From contig NZ_MVIF01000035.1 in assembly GCF_002086675.1 (NCBI RefSeq), positions 1-46,559 on the forward strand: 46,559 bases of DNA, in the 5' to 3' direction. Origin of the DNA: Mycobacterium persicum (GTDB lineage Bacteria > Actinomycetota > Actinomycetes > Mycobacteriales > Mycobacteriaceae). Position 1 is the stretch's first letter, and every line of letters begins with the position of its first letter. This document shows positions 32,568 through 43,335 of the stretch, piece by piece. A program made the translations under genes and the position numbers. The notes beneath the pieces are model-generated. The model made no database searches, had not been told where the DNA came from, and was given only the letters and a program-made list of their open reading frames with translations.

Positions 32568-34052
32568 CTAGAGATCGTTGCCCGCATAGGACAGGTTGAA
32601 GCTCTTGTTGGCAAGCGGAAAGTCCGGGACGATCGTGTCGGCCATGGCGACCGGCAACGCGGGCCAGTTGAACCACGAAGGGTCGACGATCTTGCATCGG
32701 GTGATGCGGCCCGCGTCGTCGACTTCCACCCGGTGTACGACCGTGCCGCGCCAGCCTTCGACGATGCCCACCCCGGAGTTGCCGGGTGTCGCCGTCAGCG
32801 ACGCGTCGCATCGCAACGGGCCGCGGTGATCCTCGATCAGCGTGCAGGCCAGCGCGACCGATGCGGCGAATTCGTCACGCCGAATTGTGTAGCGGGCCAG
32901 TACGTCACCGCCGCTGCCGGGTACCGCGGTGACCGGCAGCGTGGTGGTCGGGTGATCGAGGCGCGAATCGGTGGCGATGCCGCTGGCCCGAGCGACATAC
33001 CCGAGACACCCGACGGCATCCGCGTCGTCACGCGTCAGCACAGCGGTATCGGCAAACCGGTCATAGACCACCGTGTTGCGCAGTGTCAGGTCGCTGATTT
33101 CGGCGACCTCGTGTGCCAGCGCACGCAATTCGTCGGGTTCGGGAAGCTCTTGCAGCACCACGCCGCCGGGCCGGATCGCGCCACGCAGCAGGCGATGTCC
33201 GGTGACCCGCCGGTTGATCCGCAGCAGCCGTTCCCGAACGCGCTGGGCGTGGGCGTTGGCCAGGGCAAAACCGACGTCGTTGGCCAGCGCACCCAGATCG
33301 GTGGCGTGATTGTAGAGCCGTTCCAGTTCGACCAGCAGGGCCCGCAGCCGGTGCACCGGCTCGGGCGCGTCGAATCCCAACGCGTCCTCGACGGCCAGGC
33401 TGTACGCCAGGGAATGGGCAGCCGCGCTGTCACCGCTGATCCGCTCGGCAAGTTCGACCGACCCGATGGCGCCGAGCGCGTTTCGTGCCTCGAAGAGTTT
33501 CTCGATACCGCGGTGCACGAACCACAATCGAGCCTTGAGCCGCAACACCGATTCGCCGATGACCGAGAACCGGAAATGCCCCGGCTCGATCAAGCCGGCG
33601 TGCACCGGCCCGACCGGTATTTCGTAGACGCCCGGCCCGTCGACGGTCAGGAACGGAAACCGGCCGGCGTTCGGAAACGGCGGCGGCTCACCGGCGTTAC
33701 GGCGCATCGGATACCACTGCTGGGGCCAATGCCCATGCCGCACCAGCCGCCGCGGTTGCGGATGTCCTTGCGGCACAACCCCGTACAGGTCCATCATCTC
33801 CCGCTCGAAGCGACCCGCGGGGATCGACAGGTGCCCCAGGGACGGAGCCCACGGGGTTGCCGCGTCGGTGGTCAAGGTTAGCTCCACGCGGCGGTCCGGC
33901 TGTCCCGCCAGCAGCAGGTAGACGATCCTCAGGGTGTCGCCGTCGTCATGCGCGGCCACCAGGGCCAGACGATAGCCGGCCGCCAGCAACTCGCTCACCG
34001 CCCGGGCGAGTTCGTCACCGGATACCTTTCGCCGCACCATGGTTCGCTGCAT
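32568..34052 (-). CDS. hycE: Hydrogenase-4/complex I large-subunit homologue (Rv0087 ortholog), NiFe ligands lost
   Basis: 494 aa from ATG 34052 (TGATG overlap with hycQ). Seen: an N-terminal NuoC/30-kDa-type domain with HLSIPAGRFEREMMDLYG, then the HycE/NuoD domain from about residue 130 (HAGLIEPGHFRFSVIGE, LWFVHRGIEKLFEARNA, HSLAYSLAVEDALG, PTTTLPVTAVPGSGGD). Odd: where NiFe hydrogenases have CxxC (CGIC) this has SGDS (206-209), and the C-terminal DPCxxC position reads NLSYAGNDL, so all four nickel-iron Cys ligands are missing. The C-terminus ends there, with no cleavable tail. Inference: not a hydrogenase; a quinone- or redox-coupled, complex-I-like core subunit. Confidence 0.93.
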   Translation of the reverse strand: MQRTMVRRKVSGDELARAVSELLAAGYRLALVAAHDDGDTLRIVYLLLAGQPDRRVELTLTTDAATPWAPSLGHLSIPAGRFEREMMDLYGVVPQGHPQPRRLVRHGHWPQQWYPMRRNAGEPPPFPNAGRFPFLTVDGPGVYEIPVGPVHAGLIEPGHFRFSVIGESVLRLKARLWFVHRGIEKLFEARNALGAIGSVELAERISGDSAAAHSLAYSLAVEDALGFDAPEPVHRLRALLVELERLYNHATDLGALANDVGFALANAHAQRVRERLLRINRRVTGHRLLRGAIRPGGVVLQELPEPDELRALAHEVAEISDLTLRNTVVYDRFADTAVLTRDDADAVGCLGYVARASGIATDSRLDHPTTTLPVTAVPGSGGDVLARYTIRRDEFAASVALACTLIEDHRGPLRCDASLTATPGNSGVGIVEGWRGTVVHRVEVDDAGRITRCKIVDPSWFNWPALPVAMADTIVPDFPLANKSFNLSYAGNDL

Positions 34053-35518
34053 CAACCCGTCCCGAACTGGCCGGCGGCCGCATTGAACAACCCGGCAAGC
34101 GGGCCCGCCGTAATACCCAGCGCAACCGACGCCATGACGCCGGTCGCCAGCGCGGCCGCCACCGTGGCGGGCACGGCGATCCGCGCAGCCCCGGCGCTCG
34201 GCACTCCGAGCAGGATCCGCTGCGCGTTGCCCGCCACAGCGGTGAAAGCCACCACCATCAACAGCAGCGCGACACCGAGCACCCAGGACAGCCCGGCATT
34301 GGCGAGCGATCGAGCGATCGACACCTCGCTGGCGAACGTCGCGAAGGGCGGTAACCCCAGCAAGGCGATGACGCCGACGGCGAACGACCACCCGACCAAC
34401 CGGGACCGCGACAGCACCGCGGTGATGTCGCCGATTGCCGTCGAGTCGTGCGCGGCCTGCAACTGCCCCCCGGCCAGAAACAGCACCGTCTTGCCGATGC
34501 CGTGCGCAAGCACATGCAGCAGCAAAGCCGCGATCGCCAGTTTGGTGCCCGCGGCCGCCGCGATCGCGATCAGCCCCATGTTCTCCATCGACGAGTATGC
34601 CAGCATACGCTTGAGATCCGTTGTGACAGTGAGCAACAACGCTGAGATAAGGACTGTCGCGAGGCCGGCCGTCAGGAGACCGGAGCGCAGGAAGCCAGGC
34701 CCCGTCGCGGCGTCGATGATCGGCCGTAGCCGGATCAGCACCGAAAAAGCTACCGAGAGCAGCACTCCACTCATCAGCGCCGACACCGGTGCCGGCGCTT
34801 GGCTGTGCGCGTCGGCCAGCCATCCGTGAAACGGAACCAGCCCGACTTTGGCGCCATATCCGATCAGCAGCAGCCCGCCGGCCAGCCGGGTAACGGCCGG
34901 GTCGAGGTGGCCGGCGTGGGCCGTCAAGACTTCGAGATCCAGCGCCGTCGCGCCGACGGCGCCGGCGTGCCGGGCCGCGAAATACAACAGGACGGTACCG
35001 AGAAACGCCACGGCGATACCGACCGAGCAGATCACCACGTACTTCCAGGTGGCCTCCAACGCGGTGCGGGTACGACGGTGCCCGACCAGGAAGGCCGTGA
35101 TCACGGTGGTGGCTTCCACCGCGACCCAGATCACGCCAATGTTGTTGGCGCACACGGCGACCGCCATCGCCGACAGGAACGCCGGCGTCAGCGCACCGTA
35201 CCGCCGCGCGTCACGGAGGTCGGTGTGACCGTGCTGGAGTTCTGAGTCGAGGTATCCGATGCTTGCCCAGGTGGCCAAGGTGCCGACCACGCCGATGACG
35301 ATGAGCATGGTCACCGAGAGCGCATCGACGCGCAGCATCCCCGCCAGCACGACCCTCGGTCGGGCTGCCGTCTGAACACCAAGCGCCACACCCGAGGCGA
35401 GCACGGCCACCGCCGACAACACGGTCAGCGTTGCCGTCCACCGGCGCCAACCGCCTGCCATCGCGATGACGGCCGCGAACAGCGGCGCAAGTATCGGCAC
35501 CAGCATCAGAACAGTCAT
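34052..35518 (-). CDS. hycQ: Proton-translocating antiporter-like subunit HycQ/HyfF (Rv0086 ortholog)
   Basis: 488 aa from ATG 35518, sharing its A with the hycP stop (TGATG). Seen: about 14 hydrophobic helices and the NuoL/M/N (Mrp antiporter) core: VAVEATTVITAFLVGHRR, YGAKVGLVPFHGWLADAHSQAPAPVSALMSGVLLSVAFSVLIR, LKRMLAYSSMENMGLIAI and HVLAHGIGKTVLFLAGG. The conserved Glu, Lys and His residues of the proton path are present. Known: HyfF-like membrane subunits pump protons in hydrogenase-4-type complexes. Confidence 0.93.
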   Translation of the reverse strand: MTVLMLVPILAPLFAAVIAMAGGWRRWTATLTVLSAVAVLASGVALGVQTAARPRVVLAGMLRVDALSVTMLIVIGVVGTLATWASIGYLDSELQHGHTDLRDARRYGALTPAFLSAMAVAVCANNIGVIWVAVEATTVITAFLVGHRRTRTALEATWKYVVICSVGIAVAFLGTVLLYFAARHAGAVGATALDLEVLTAHAGHLDPAVTRLAGGLLLIGYGAKVGLVPFHGWLADAHSQAPAPVSALMSGVLLSVAFSVLIRLRPIIDAATGPGFLRSGLLTAGLATVLISALLLTVTTDLKRMLAYSSMENMGLIAIAAAAGTKLAIAALLLHVLAHGIGKTVLFLAGGQLQAAHDSTAIGDITAVLSRSRLVGWSFAVGVIALLGLPPFATFASEVSIARSLANAGLSWVLGVALLLMVVAFTAVAGNAQRILLGVPSAGAARIAVPATVAAALATGVMASVALGITAGPLAGLFNAAAGQFGTG

Positions 35519-36177
35519 CAGTCTCGCAATCTCTGCAGCCGGTCCAAATCGGTGCCACCGAACATCCGGCGCAGTCGTCCGGTCAACACGCCGAGCACAA
35601 TCAACGCGAACAGCACATCCAGAGAGGCGCCCAATTCGACGATCAGCGGCACCCCGGCGGTCAGCAAGAATGTGGTAGCCGCAATCCCGTTGTCCAGCAT
35701 GAGGAATCCGGCGGCCTGCGAGATGGCGTGCCGTCGGGTCACCATCACGAACAAGGCGATCAGCACCACCGCCAGGCCCGCCGGGGCGGCGCTGACCGCC
35801 GCATCGGAGTCCAGTGCCACCACCGGTCGCGCGACTGCCAGCGCGACCACCGTCAGGCCCGCCGCGATCAGTAGCGACGCCGTGGTGTTGATCAGCGGCG
35901 TCGCCTCGCGCGGCGCATCTTCGGCACCGAGCGCGTTGGCCAGCAGCGCCGGCAGCACCGCCCCGCGCAACACGAGCAGCGCGACCCCGACCCCGACCAG
36001 TTCCCAGTCATGGGAGTGGCCGCCGACGATGATCGGAATCGCTGCCAGGGCGACGCCCTGGGCCGCCAGCAGCCGCACGATGGAGCGCAGGTCACGCCGC
36101 CATACGATCAGCACCGCGGTCAGTATCAGCCCGCCCGGCGCGAGGTCCAGCACGCCCGCATAGTTGAGCTCGGTCAT
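35518..36177 (-). CDS. hycP: HyfE-like membrane subunit HycP (Rv0085 ortholog)
   Basis: 219 aa. Seen: about 6 hydrophobic helices, [28 protein letters not shown] and a cytosolic end [20 protein letters not shown], the HyfE / NuoK-like pattern. Starts 4 bp after the hycD stop and overlaps hycQ by one base. Known: HyfE is a membrane-arm subunit of hydrogenase-4 complexes. Confidence 0.92.
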   Translation of the reverse strand: MTELNYAGVLDLAPGGLILTAVLIVWRRDLRSIVRLLAAQGVALAAIPIIVGGHSHDWELVGVGVALLVLRGAVLPALLANALGAEDAPREATPLINTTASLLIAAGLTVVALAVARPVVALDSDAAVSAAPAGLAVVLIALFVMVTRRHAISQAAGFLMLDNGIAATTFLLTAGVPLIVELGASLDVLFALIVLGVLTGRLRRMFGGTDLDRLQRLRD

Positions 36178-36181
36178 GCCG

Positions 36182-37141
36182 TCACGCCTGGGCCGTAAAG
36201 AAGTTGGCCGATGTCACGGCCAACAGGGCCAACAGGAACGAGCCGGCGAGCAGCTCGGGCACCCGGAATAGTCGTAGCTTGGCGATGAAGACCTCCGCGC
36301 CGGCCAGGACGACCGCGGCCACGGCGACCTTGATGCCGACCGCCGCGACGCCTATCGCCACGCCGATCAAGCTCGGCCTGTCACCTGCGATTCCCCAGGG
36401 GAAAAAGAGGTTGGCCAGCAGGGCCAGCAGCACGGTGAGTCGCATGCCGCTGGCCCACTCCACCAGCGCAAGCTTTGGTCCGGCGTATTCGAGCACCATC
36501 GCCTCGTGCACCATGGTCAGTTCCAGGTGGGTGGCGGGATTGTCCACCGGGAGGCGTCCGGTTTCGGCGATGACGACGATCACCAGGGCGACGAATGCCA
36601 GAATTCCGGCCAGCGACACCACTTCCGCGGGATTCTGGAGGCTAAACGCGACGATGGCGCCGAGGTTGGCCGACCCCGCGGGGATGGACAGCGCGAAGAC
36701 GGCAAGCAGAATGGTCGGTTCCACCAGGGCCGCGATGGTGATCTCCCGGCTGGCGCCCATACCGCCGAACGAGGTACCGGTGTCGATTCCCGCCAACGTC
36801 AAGGCGACGGTGCCGAGGAACAACAGGCCCACGACCACGAACAGGTCAGCGACCGGGTCAAGGGGTGAGCCGGTCGCGGCCAGCGGCGCAATCGCCGCTA
36901 TCAGCAAGGTGGTGGCCGCGACCACCGCCGGTGCCGCCGCGAACACCAGCGTGGTGCCGTCCGGGGTGACCTGTTGCTTGCGCAGCTGTTTACGCAGATC
37001 CCGCCAGGGCTGCAAAACACCTGCACCGCAACGCCCCTCGGCTCGGGCCCGGACTTGCCGCATCAGTCCCACGACCAGTGGTGCCCCGGTCATGACCGCA
37101 CCGATCTGCGCTGCGCCGGCAACCGCGGAAAGAGCATTCAT
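36182..37141 (-). CDS. hycD: NuoH/HyfC-like membrane subunit HycD (Rv0084 ortholog)
   Basis: 319 aa from ATG 37141, overlapping the upstream stop (ATGA). Seen: 8 hydrophobic helices, [20 protein letters not shown], and [32 protein letters not shown], the conserved acidic loop found in HycD/HyfC/NuoH. Known: NuoH-type subunits join the redox arm to the proton-pumping membrane arm. The conserved Glu/Asp residues are intact, so the coupling machinery looks functional despite the loss of NiFe ligands in HycE. Confidence 0.93.
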   Translation of the reverse strand: MNALSAVAGAAQIGAVMTGAPLVVGLMRQVRARAEGRCGAGVLQPWRDLRKQLRKQQVTPDGTTLVFAAAPAVVAATTLLIAAIAPLAATGSPLDPVADLFVVVGLLFLGTVALTLAGIDTGTSFGGMGASREITIAALVEPTILLAVFALSIPAGSANLGAIVAFSLQNPAEVVSLAGILAFVALVIVVIAETGRLPVDNPATHLELTMVHEAMVLEYAGPKLALVEWASGMRLTVLLALLANLFFPWGIAGDRPSLIGVAIGVAAVGIKVAVAAVVLAGAEVFIAKLRLFRVPELLAGSFLLALLAVTSANFFTAQA

Positions 37142-39114
37142 CGCGCGACCACCAAGACGACCAGGACCCCGAGCGCTCCGTAGCCGAGGTAGCGGTGCAC
37201 GCTTCCGTTGTGCGCGCACCGAATCGCTTGTGCGCATCGTGCGACGGTCCGCAAGACCGGCGCGTAGACGTGATCCTCGATGGCATCGGACAATTCGGCA
37301 CGGTAGGCGATCTTTTCCACGTGGTAGCGGGTGTGCTCCAAATGAGTCACCTCGATGCCGGTGTCGGGCCGCAACACGTCGTCGAAGACCCGCTGCAGTG
37401 GTTGGGCGAACGACGTCGCCGTGTATTGCATGCGCGAGCTGAGTTCGTCGGCGCCGCAGGCCCATAATGGCGACCTCACGGAGTCCGGGCGGCGACGCGA
37501 GCCCCAGCGGGCAACCGCCAGTACGATCAGGACGGCGAGGGCCAGGGCCACCGCCAGCAGGCCCGGCGCGATCGAGCCGTCAATGCCGGGCAATCGCAGC
37601 ATCGGACCCAGGCCGGTGAGATCGGCGTGCTGGGACGCGGGCAGGGTGTCGAGCACCGACTGCAGGGTGTCGGCGAGGAAGAACGGCGCCACGGCAACCA
37701 CGACACAGCCAACGGCGGCGACTGCCATGCCGGCGAGCATGCTGGGCGATGCCTCGCGCGCGTGAGCCGCCGCCTCCGAACGCGGTCGCGCCAAAAATCC
37801 GGTGCCGAACGCCTTCACCATCGCGGCCACACCCAAGCCGGTGGTCAGCGCCACCGCGCCGACGCCCAGCGGAGTCACCAACCCCACGACGGTGTTGTGC
37901 TCGGGACGTGCGTGGATCAGCGACTGCACCAGCAGCCATTCACTGACGAACCCGGCGCCCAACGGCAGCCCCGAGGCACCCAATGCGGCAATGCCGAAAA
38001 AGACTGTGGTGTAAGGCATTTTCCGGGCCAGACCGCCCAGCTTATCGAGGTCGCGCAGTCCAGTTGTCAGCAACACCGACCCGGCCGCCAAGAACCCGAG
38101 ACTTTTGAATGCGGCGTGGGCGGCCAGGTGCAACAGCGCCGCGGTCATCGCGATCACGGCCGCCGCGGCGACCCCGGCCGCCGACAACAGCGTGGCTGCC
38201 CCAAGAGCAAGGGTGACCAGCCCCATGTTTTCGATCGTCGAAAACCCAAGCAGCCGTTTGAGATCGGCGGCCACCGAGGCCTGCAGCACCCCGTACAACG
38301 CGGTGACAGCGCCGACCGCCAGCAGGGCCACGCCCCACCACCTCGGGCCGGGTCCCAGGAGCTGCACATCGACGCGGATCAGGCCGTAGATGCCCAGGTT
38401 GACCATGGCGGCGCTCATCAATGCCGATGCGGGGCTGGGCGCTTCCGGGTGCGCTCTCGGCAGCCAGGCGTGCAGCGGCAGCAGGCCGGCTTTGGAACCG
38501 AAACCCACCAGCGTCAGCACGAACACGGCGTTGCGTACTCCGTCCGGGATCTCGGCCATGTCGGCGAACCGATCCGTTCCGGCGGCTGCCGCCAGCGCCA
38601 TCAGGGCCAGCAGGATCGCGGCGAAGCCCAACTGGGTCATCACCGCGTAGTACATTGCGGCGCAGCGAACTTCGCTACGGCGATGATTCGTAAGCAGCAG
38701 GACGAGCGAACTGAGCGCCATCAATTCCCACGCCAGGAGGAAGGTGGTCACCGAGCCGGCGGCCGGAACGAGCAGCATCGCACCGACGAAAACGGGAAGC
38801 GCCGTGAGCGCGACGGCGCCGGCCCGTTCCAGGCGTGCGTATCCGATGCTGTAAACGCCGACGACGACGGCTACCGCACCGGTCAGCGCCATAAAGAACG
38901 CGCCCAACCGGCTCACATCCAGGTCGACGCCGATCATCGGCACCAGCCACTCGACCCGCGCTCGTGGCAGCGCACCGAACACGCCGTTGAGCCCCAACGC
39001 AATTCCCAATATACCGAGGGCCGTCGTTACGGCGCCCGCGGCTAAGGCGCCTATTGTGTTGCGGCGCAACGTCACCGAGTGTTCGGGCGGCGCGTCCGCG
39101 AAAGTCGCGGTCAC
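37138..39114 (-). CDS. NuoL/HyfB-like antiporter subunit (Rv0083 ortholog)
   Basis: 658 aa from GTG 39114, overlapping the Rv0082-like stop (GTGA). Seen: 15 or more hydrophobic helices, AWELMALSSLVLLLTNHRR, FGSKAGLLPLHAWLPRAHPEAPSPASALMSAAMVNLGIYGLIR, LKRLLGFSTIENMGLVTL, and a soluble-looking C-terminal part (SPLWACGADELSSRMQYTATSFAQPL) as in HyfB/HycC. Proton-path Glu, Lys and His residues are kept. It is the second of two antiporter-like subunits in the operon, with hycQ. Confidence 0.93.
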   Translation of the reverse strand: MTATFADAPPEHSVTLRRNTIGALAAGAVTTALGILGIALGLNGVFGALPRARVEWLVPMIGVDLDVSRLGAFFMALTGAVAVVVGVYSIGYARLERAGAVALTALPVFVGAMLLVPAAGSVTTFLLAWELMALSSLVLLLTNHRRSEVRCAAMYYAVMTQLGFAAILLALMALAAAAGTDRFADMAEIPDGVRNAVFVLTLVGFGSKAGLLPLHAWLPRAHPEAPSPASALMSAAMVNLGIYGLIRVDVQLLGPGPRWWGVALLAVGAVTALYGVLQASVAADLKRLLGFSTIENMGLVTLALGAATLLSAAGVAAAAVIAMTAALLHLAAHAAFKSLGFLAAGSVLLTTGLRDLDKLGGLARKMPYTTVFFGIAALGASGLPLGAGFVSEWLLVQSLIHARPEHNTVVGLVTPLGVGAVALTTGLGVAAMVKAFGTGFLARPRSEAAAHAREASPSMLAGMAVAAVGCVVVAVAPFFLADTLQSVLDTLPASQHADLTGLGPMLRLPGIDGSIAPGLLAVALALAVLIVLAVARWGSRRRPDSVRSPLWACGADELSSRMQYTATSFAQPLQRVFDDVLRPDTGIEVTHLEHTRYHVEKIAYRAELSDAIEDHVYAPVLRTVARCAQAIRCAHNGSVHRYLGYGALGVLVVLVVAR

Positions 39115-39590
39115 CTGCGCGTCACCGACCGCAGGGCCATGACCACCTGGTCAGGCGAGGGTGGACATCCCGGTATCTCGACGTCGACCGGGATGACCTC
39201 ACCGACGGAACCGACCACGCCATACGCGTCGCCGAACACACCGCGGTTGAGCGCGCAGTCACCGCAGGCGATGACCAGGCGGGGCGCCGGTGTCGCAGCC
39301 AAGGTGTTCCGCAGCGGCTGGGCCATATTCCGGGTCACTACCCCGGTGACGAGCAGCGCATCGGCATGGCGCGGCGAAGCCACCAACCGGGCGCCGAACC
39401 GCTCGGCGTCATAGACCGGTCCGAATGCCCCGGAGATTTCCACCTCACAGCCGTTACACGAGCCCGCGTCGACATGGCGCACCTGCAGGGAGCCGCGCAC
39501 CCCGGCTGGCGGGCCGACGGTCGGCTCAGGCACCGGTCCCGCGTTTTCGGCCACGCGGCCGAGTCGCATGATTCTGCCGATCCAACCCAT
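39111..39590 (-). CDS. NuoB/HycG-like [4Fe-4S] small subunit (Rv0082 ortholog)
   Basis: 159 aa from ATG 39590. Seen: VRHVDAGSCNGCEVEI (Cys45 and Cys48), ACGDC (Cys109 and Cys112) and IPGCPPSPDQV (Cys142), the four-Cys site for the proximal/N2-type cluster of NuoB and hydrogenase small subunits. The spacing CxxC is hydrogenase-like rather than the CC of true complex I. Starts 8 bp after the ArsR stop. Known: such subunits pass electrons between the large subunit and ferredoxin-like partners. No ferredoxin-like (HyfA/HyfH/NuoI) gene is present in the cluster. Confidence 0.93.
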   Translation of the reverse strand: MGWIGRIMRLGRVAENAGPVPEPTVGPPAGVRGSLQVRHVDAGSCNGCEVEISGAFGPVYDAERFGARLVASPRHADALLVTGVVTRNMAQPLRNTLAATPAPRLVIACGDCALNRGVFGDAYGVVGSVGEVIPVDVEIPGCPPSPDQVVMALRSVTRR

Positions 39591-39598
39591 GCCCGGAC

Positions 39599-39946
39599 CT
39601 ACTGCCGGTCCGCCGCCGGGCCGCCCGCGCGCAGGTCTTGGAGCATTGCTACTTGGCCGCTGAGCATCCCGGTCAGCACCCGGCGGGCCACGGCCATCAG
39701 TTCAGCGATCAGCGGTGAGGTGATCGAGTAGATAACCGTGTTGCCGTCCTTGCGTGCCGTCACCACCCCCGTCCGGCGCAGCACGCCCAGCTGCTGAGAC
39801 AGGTTGGACGACTCCAGGCCCACTTCGAGCAACAGCTCTGCCACGGCGTGGTCTCGTTCGGACAGCAGTTCCAGAATCCTGACCCGGGCCGGATGCCCCA
39901 GCGTCTTGAAGAACTCGGCCTTCAGCTTGTATAGCGGCTCCGACAC
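39599..39946 (-). CDS. ArsR-family regulator (Rv0081 ortholog)
   Basis: 115 aa from GTG 39946. Seen: YKLKAEFFKTLGHPARVRILELLSERDHAVAELL, then LESSNLSQQLGVLRRTGVVTARKDGNTVIYSI, the winged-helix of ArsR/SmtB regulators. No metal-binding Cys is present, as expected for Rv0081, which senses by another route. Known: Rv0081 is a major hypoxia-response regulator in M. tuberculosis and controls the downstream operon. It heads the operon here; a TCAATT-N4-AATTGA dyad lies 43 bp upstream. Confidence 0.94.
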   Translation of the reverse strand: MSEPLYKLKAEFFKTLGHPARVRILELLSERDHAVAELLLEVGLESSNLSQQLGVLRRTGVVTARKDGNTVIYSITSPLIAELMAVARRVLTGMLSGQVAMLQDLRAGGPAADRQ

Positions 39947-39988
39947 CTGACCTCACATCGACTAAAACTTTTGCAATTCAGACATACG

Positions 39989-40004
39989 TCAATTTAACAA
40001 TTGA
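39989..40004. promoter_or_regulatory. Inverted repeat TCAATT-TAAC-AATTGA, candidate Rv0081-type operator
   Basis: Seen: 6-bp perfect arms with a 4-bp spacer in an AT-rich stretch upstream of the ArsR gene. A second pair, TTGA and TCAA, lies at about 40001-40015. On the minus strand TTGATA and TAAATT are spaced like -35/-10. Inference: autoregulatory operator overlapping the operon promoter. Confidence 0.5.
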
Positions 40005-40049
40005 ACACTTTATCAACTGTTGGGCGGCACCGCTCGCCGAGGCGATCAT

Positions 40050-40143
40050 CTGTCGGGTCGCCCTGCCCGGCGAGCAGACATAGAATCGCATCGAAATCGC
40101 TGATTTCGTGCGATTCTATGTCTGCTCGGCCAGTCTGCTCGGC
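40050..40143. repeat. Right copy of ~95-bp direct repeat with near-perfect 27-bp hairpin
   Basis: Seen: partner of 32471-32565. Outer arms 40071-40090 and 40109-40128 are 20 bp and perfectly complementary. After one unpaired T an inner stem CGAAATC / GATTTCG (40092-40098 / 40102-40108) continues to a GCT loop, 27 pairs in all. It lies 5 bp after the serB2 stop in the serB2 direction, so it probably terminates serB2 and insulates the hyc-like operon promoter. The GAGCAGAC...GATT/GTCTGCTC core resembles the abundant palindromic terminator-like elements of M. tuberculosis (called TRIT), from memory. Confidence 0.9.
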
Positions 40144-40148
40144 AGCAC

Positions 40149-43155
<3,007 letters not shown>

Positions 43156-43335
43156 CTGCTCCTCCAAGAATCCCGGCGCGGATAGGGTCTTAATACCTCA
43201 CTTTGACAGGAATCTTAGCCCGCCACCACGCCGCCGGCAGGCCTTGGTCCTACAAACTGTCGTAATCGGTGTCCGGGTGCCTCGAAGGCGCTTGGGCAGA
43301 CCCTTCCCGACTGGCCGGGTGTTAACGTCGGACGC

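Noticed and set aside
32568..35153. 861-aa reading frame that would fuse HycE to an upstream segment
   Set aside because: The first ~367 residues are a shadow of hycQ; the HycE-type protein starts at the coupled ATG 34052.
32471..40143. Classical insertion sequence or composite transposon around the hyc-like cluster
   Set aside because: No transposase or integrase reading frame, and the flanking repeats are hairpins, not IS ends with inverted termini.
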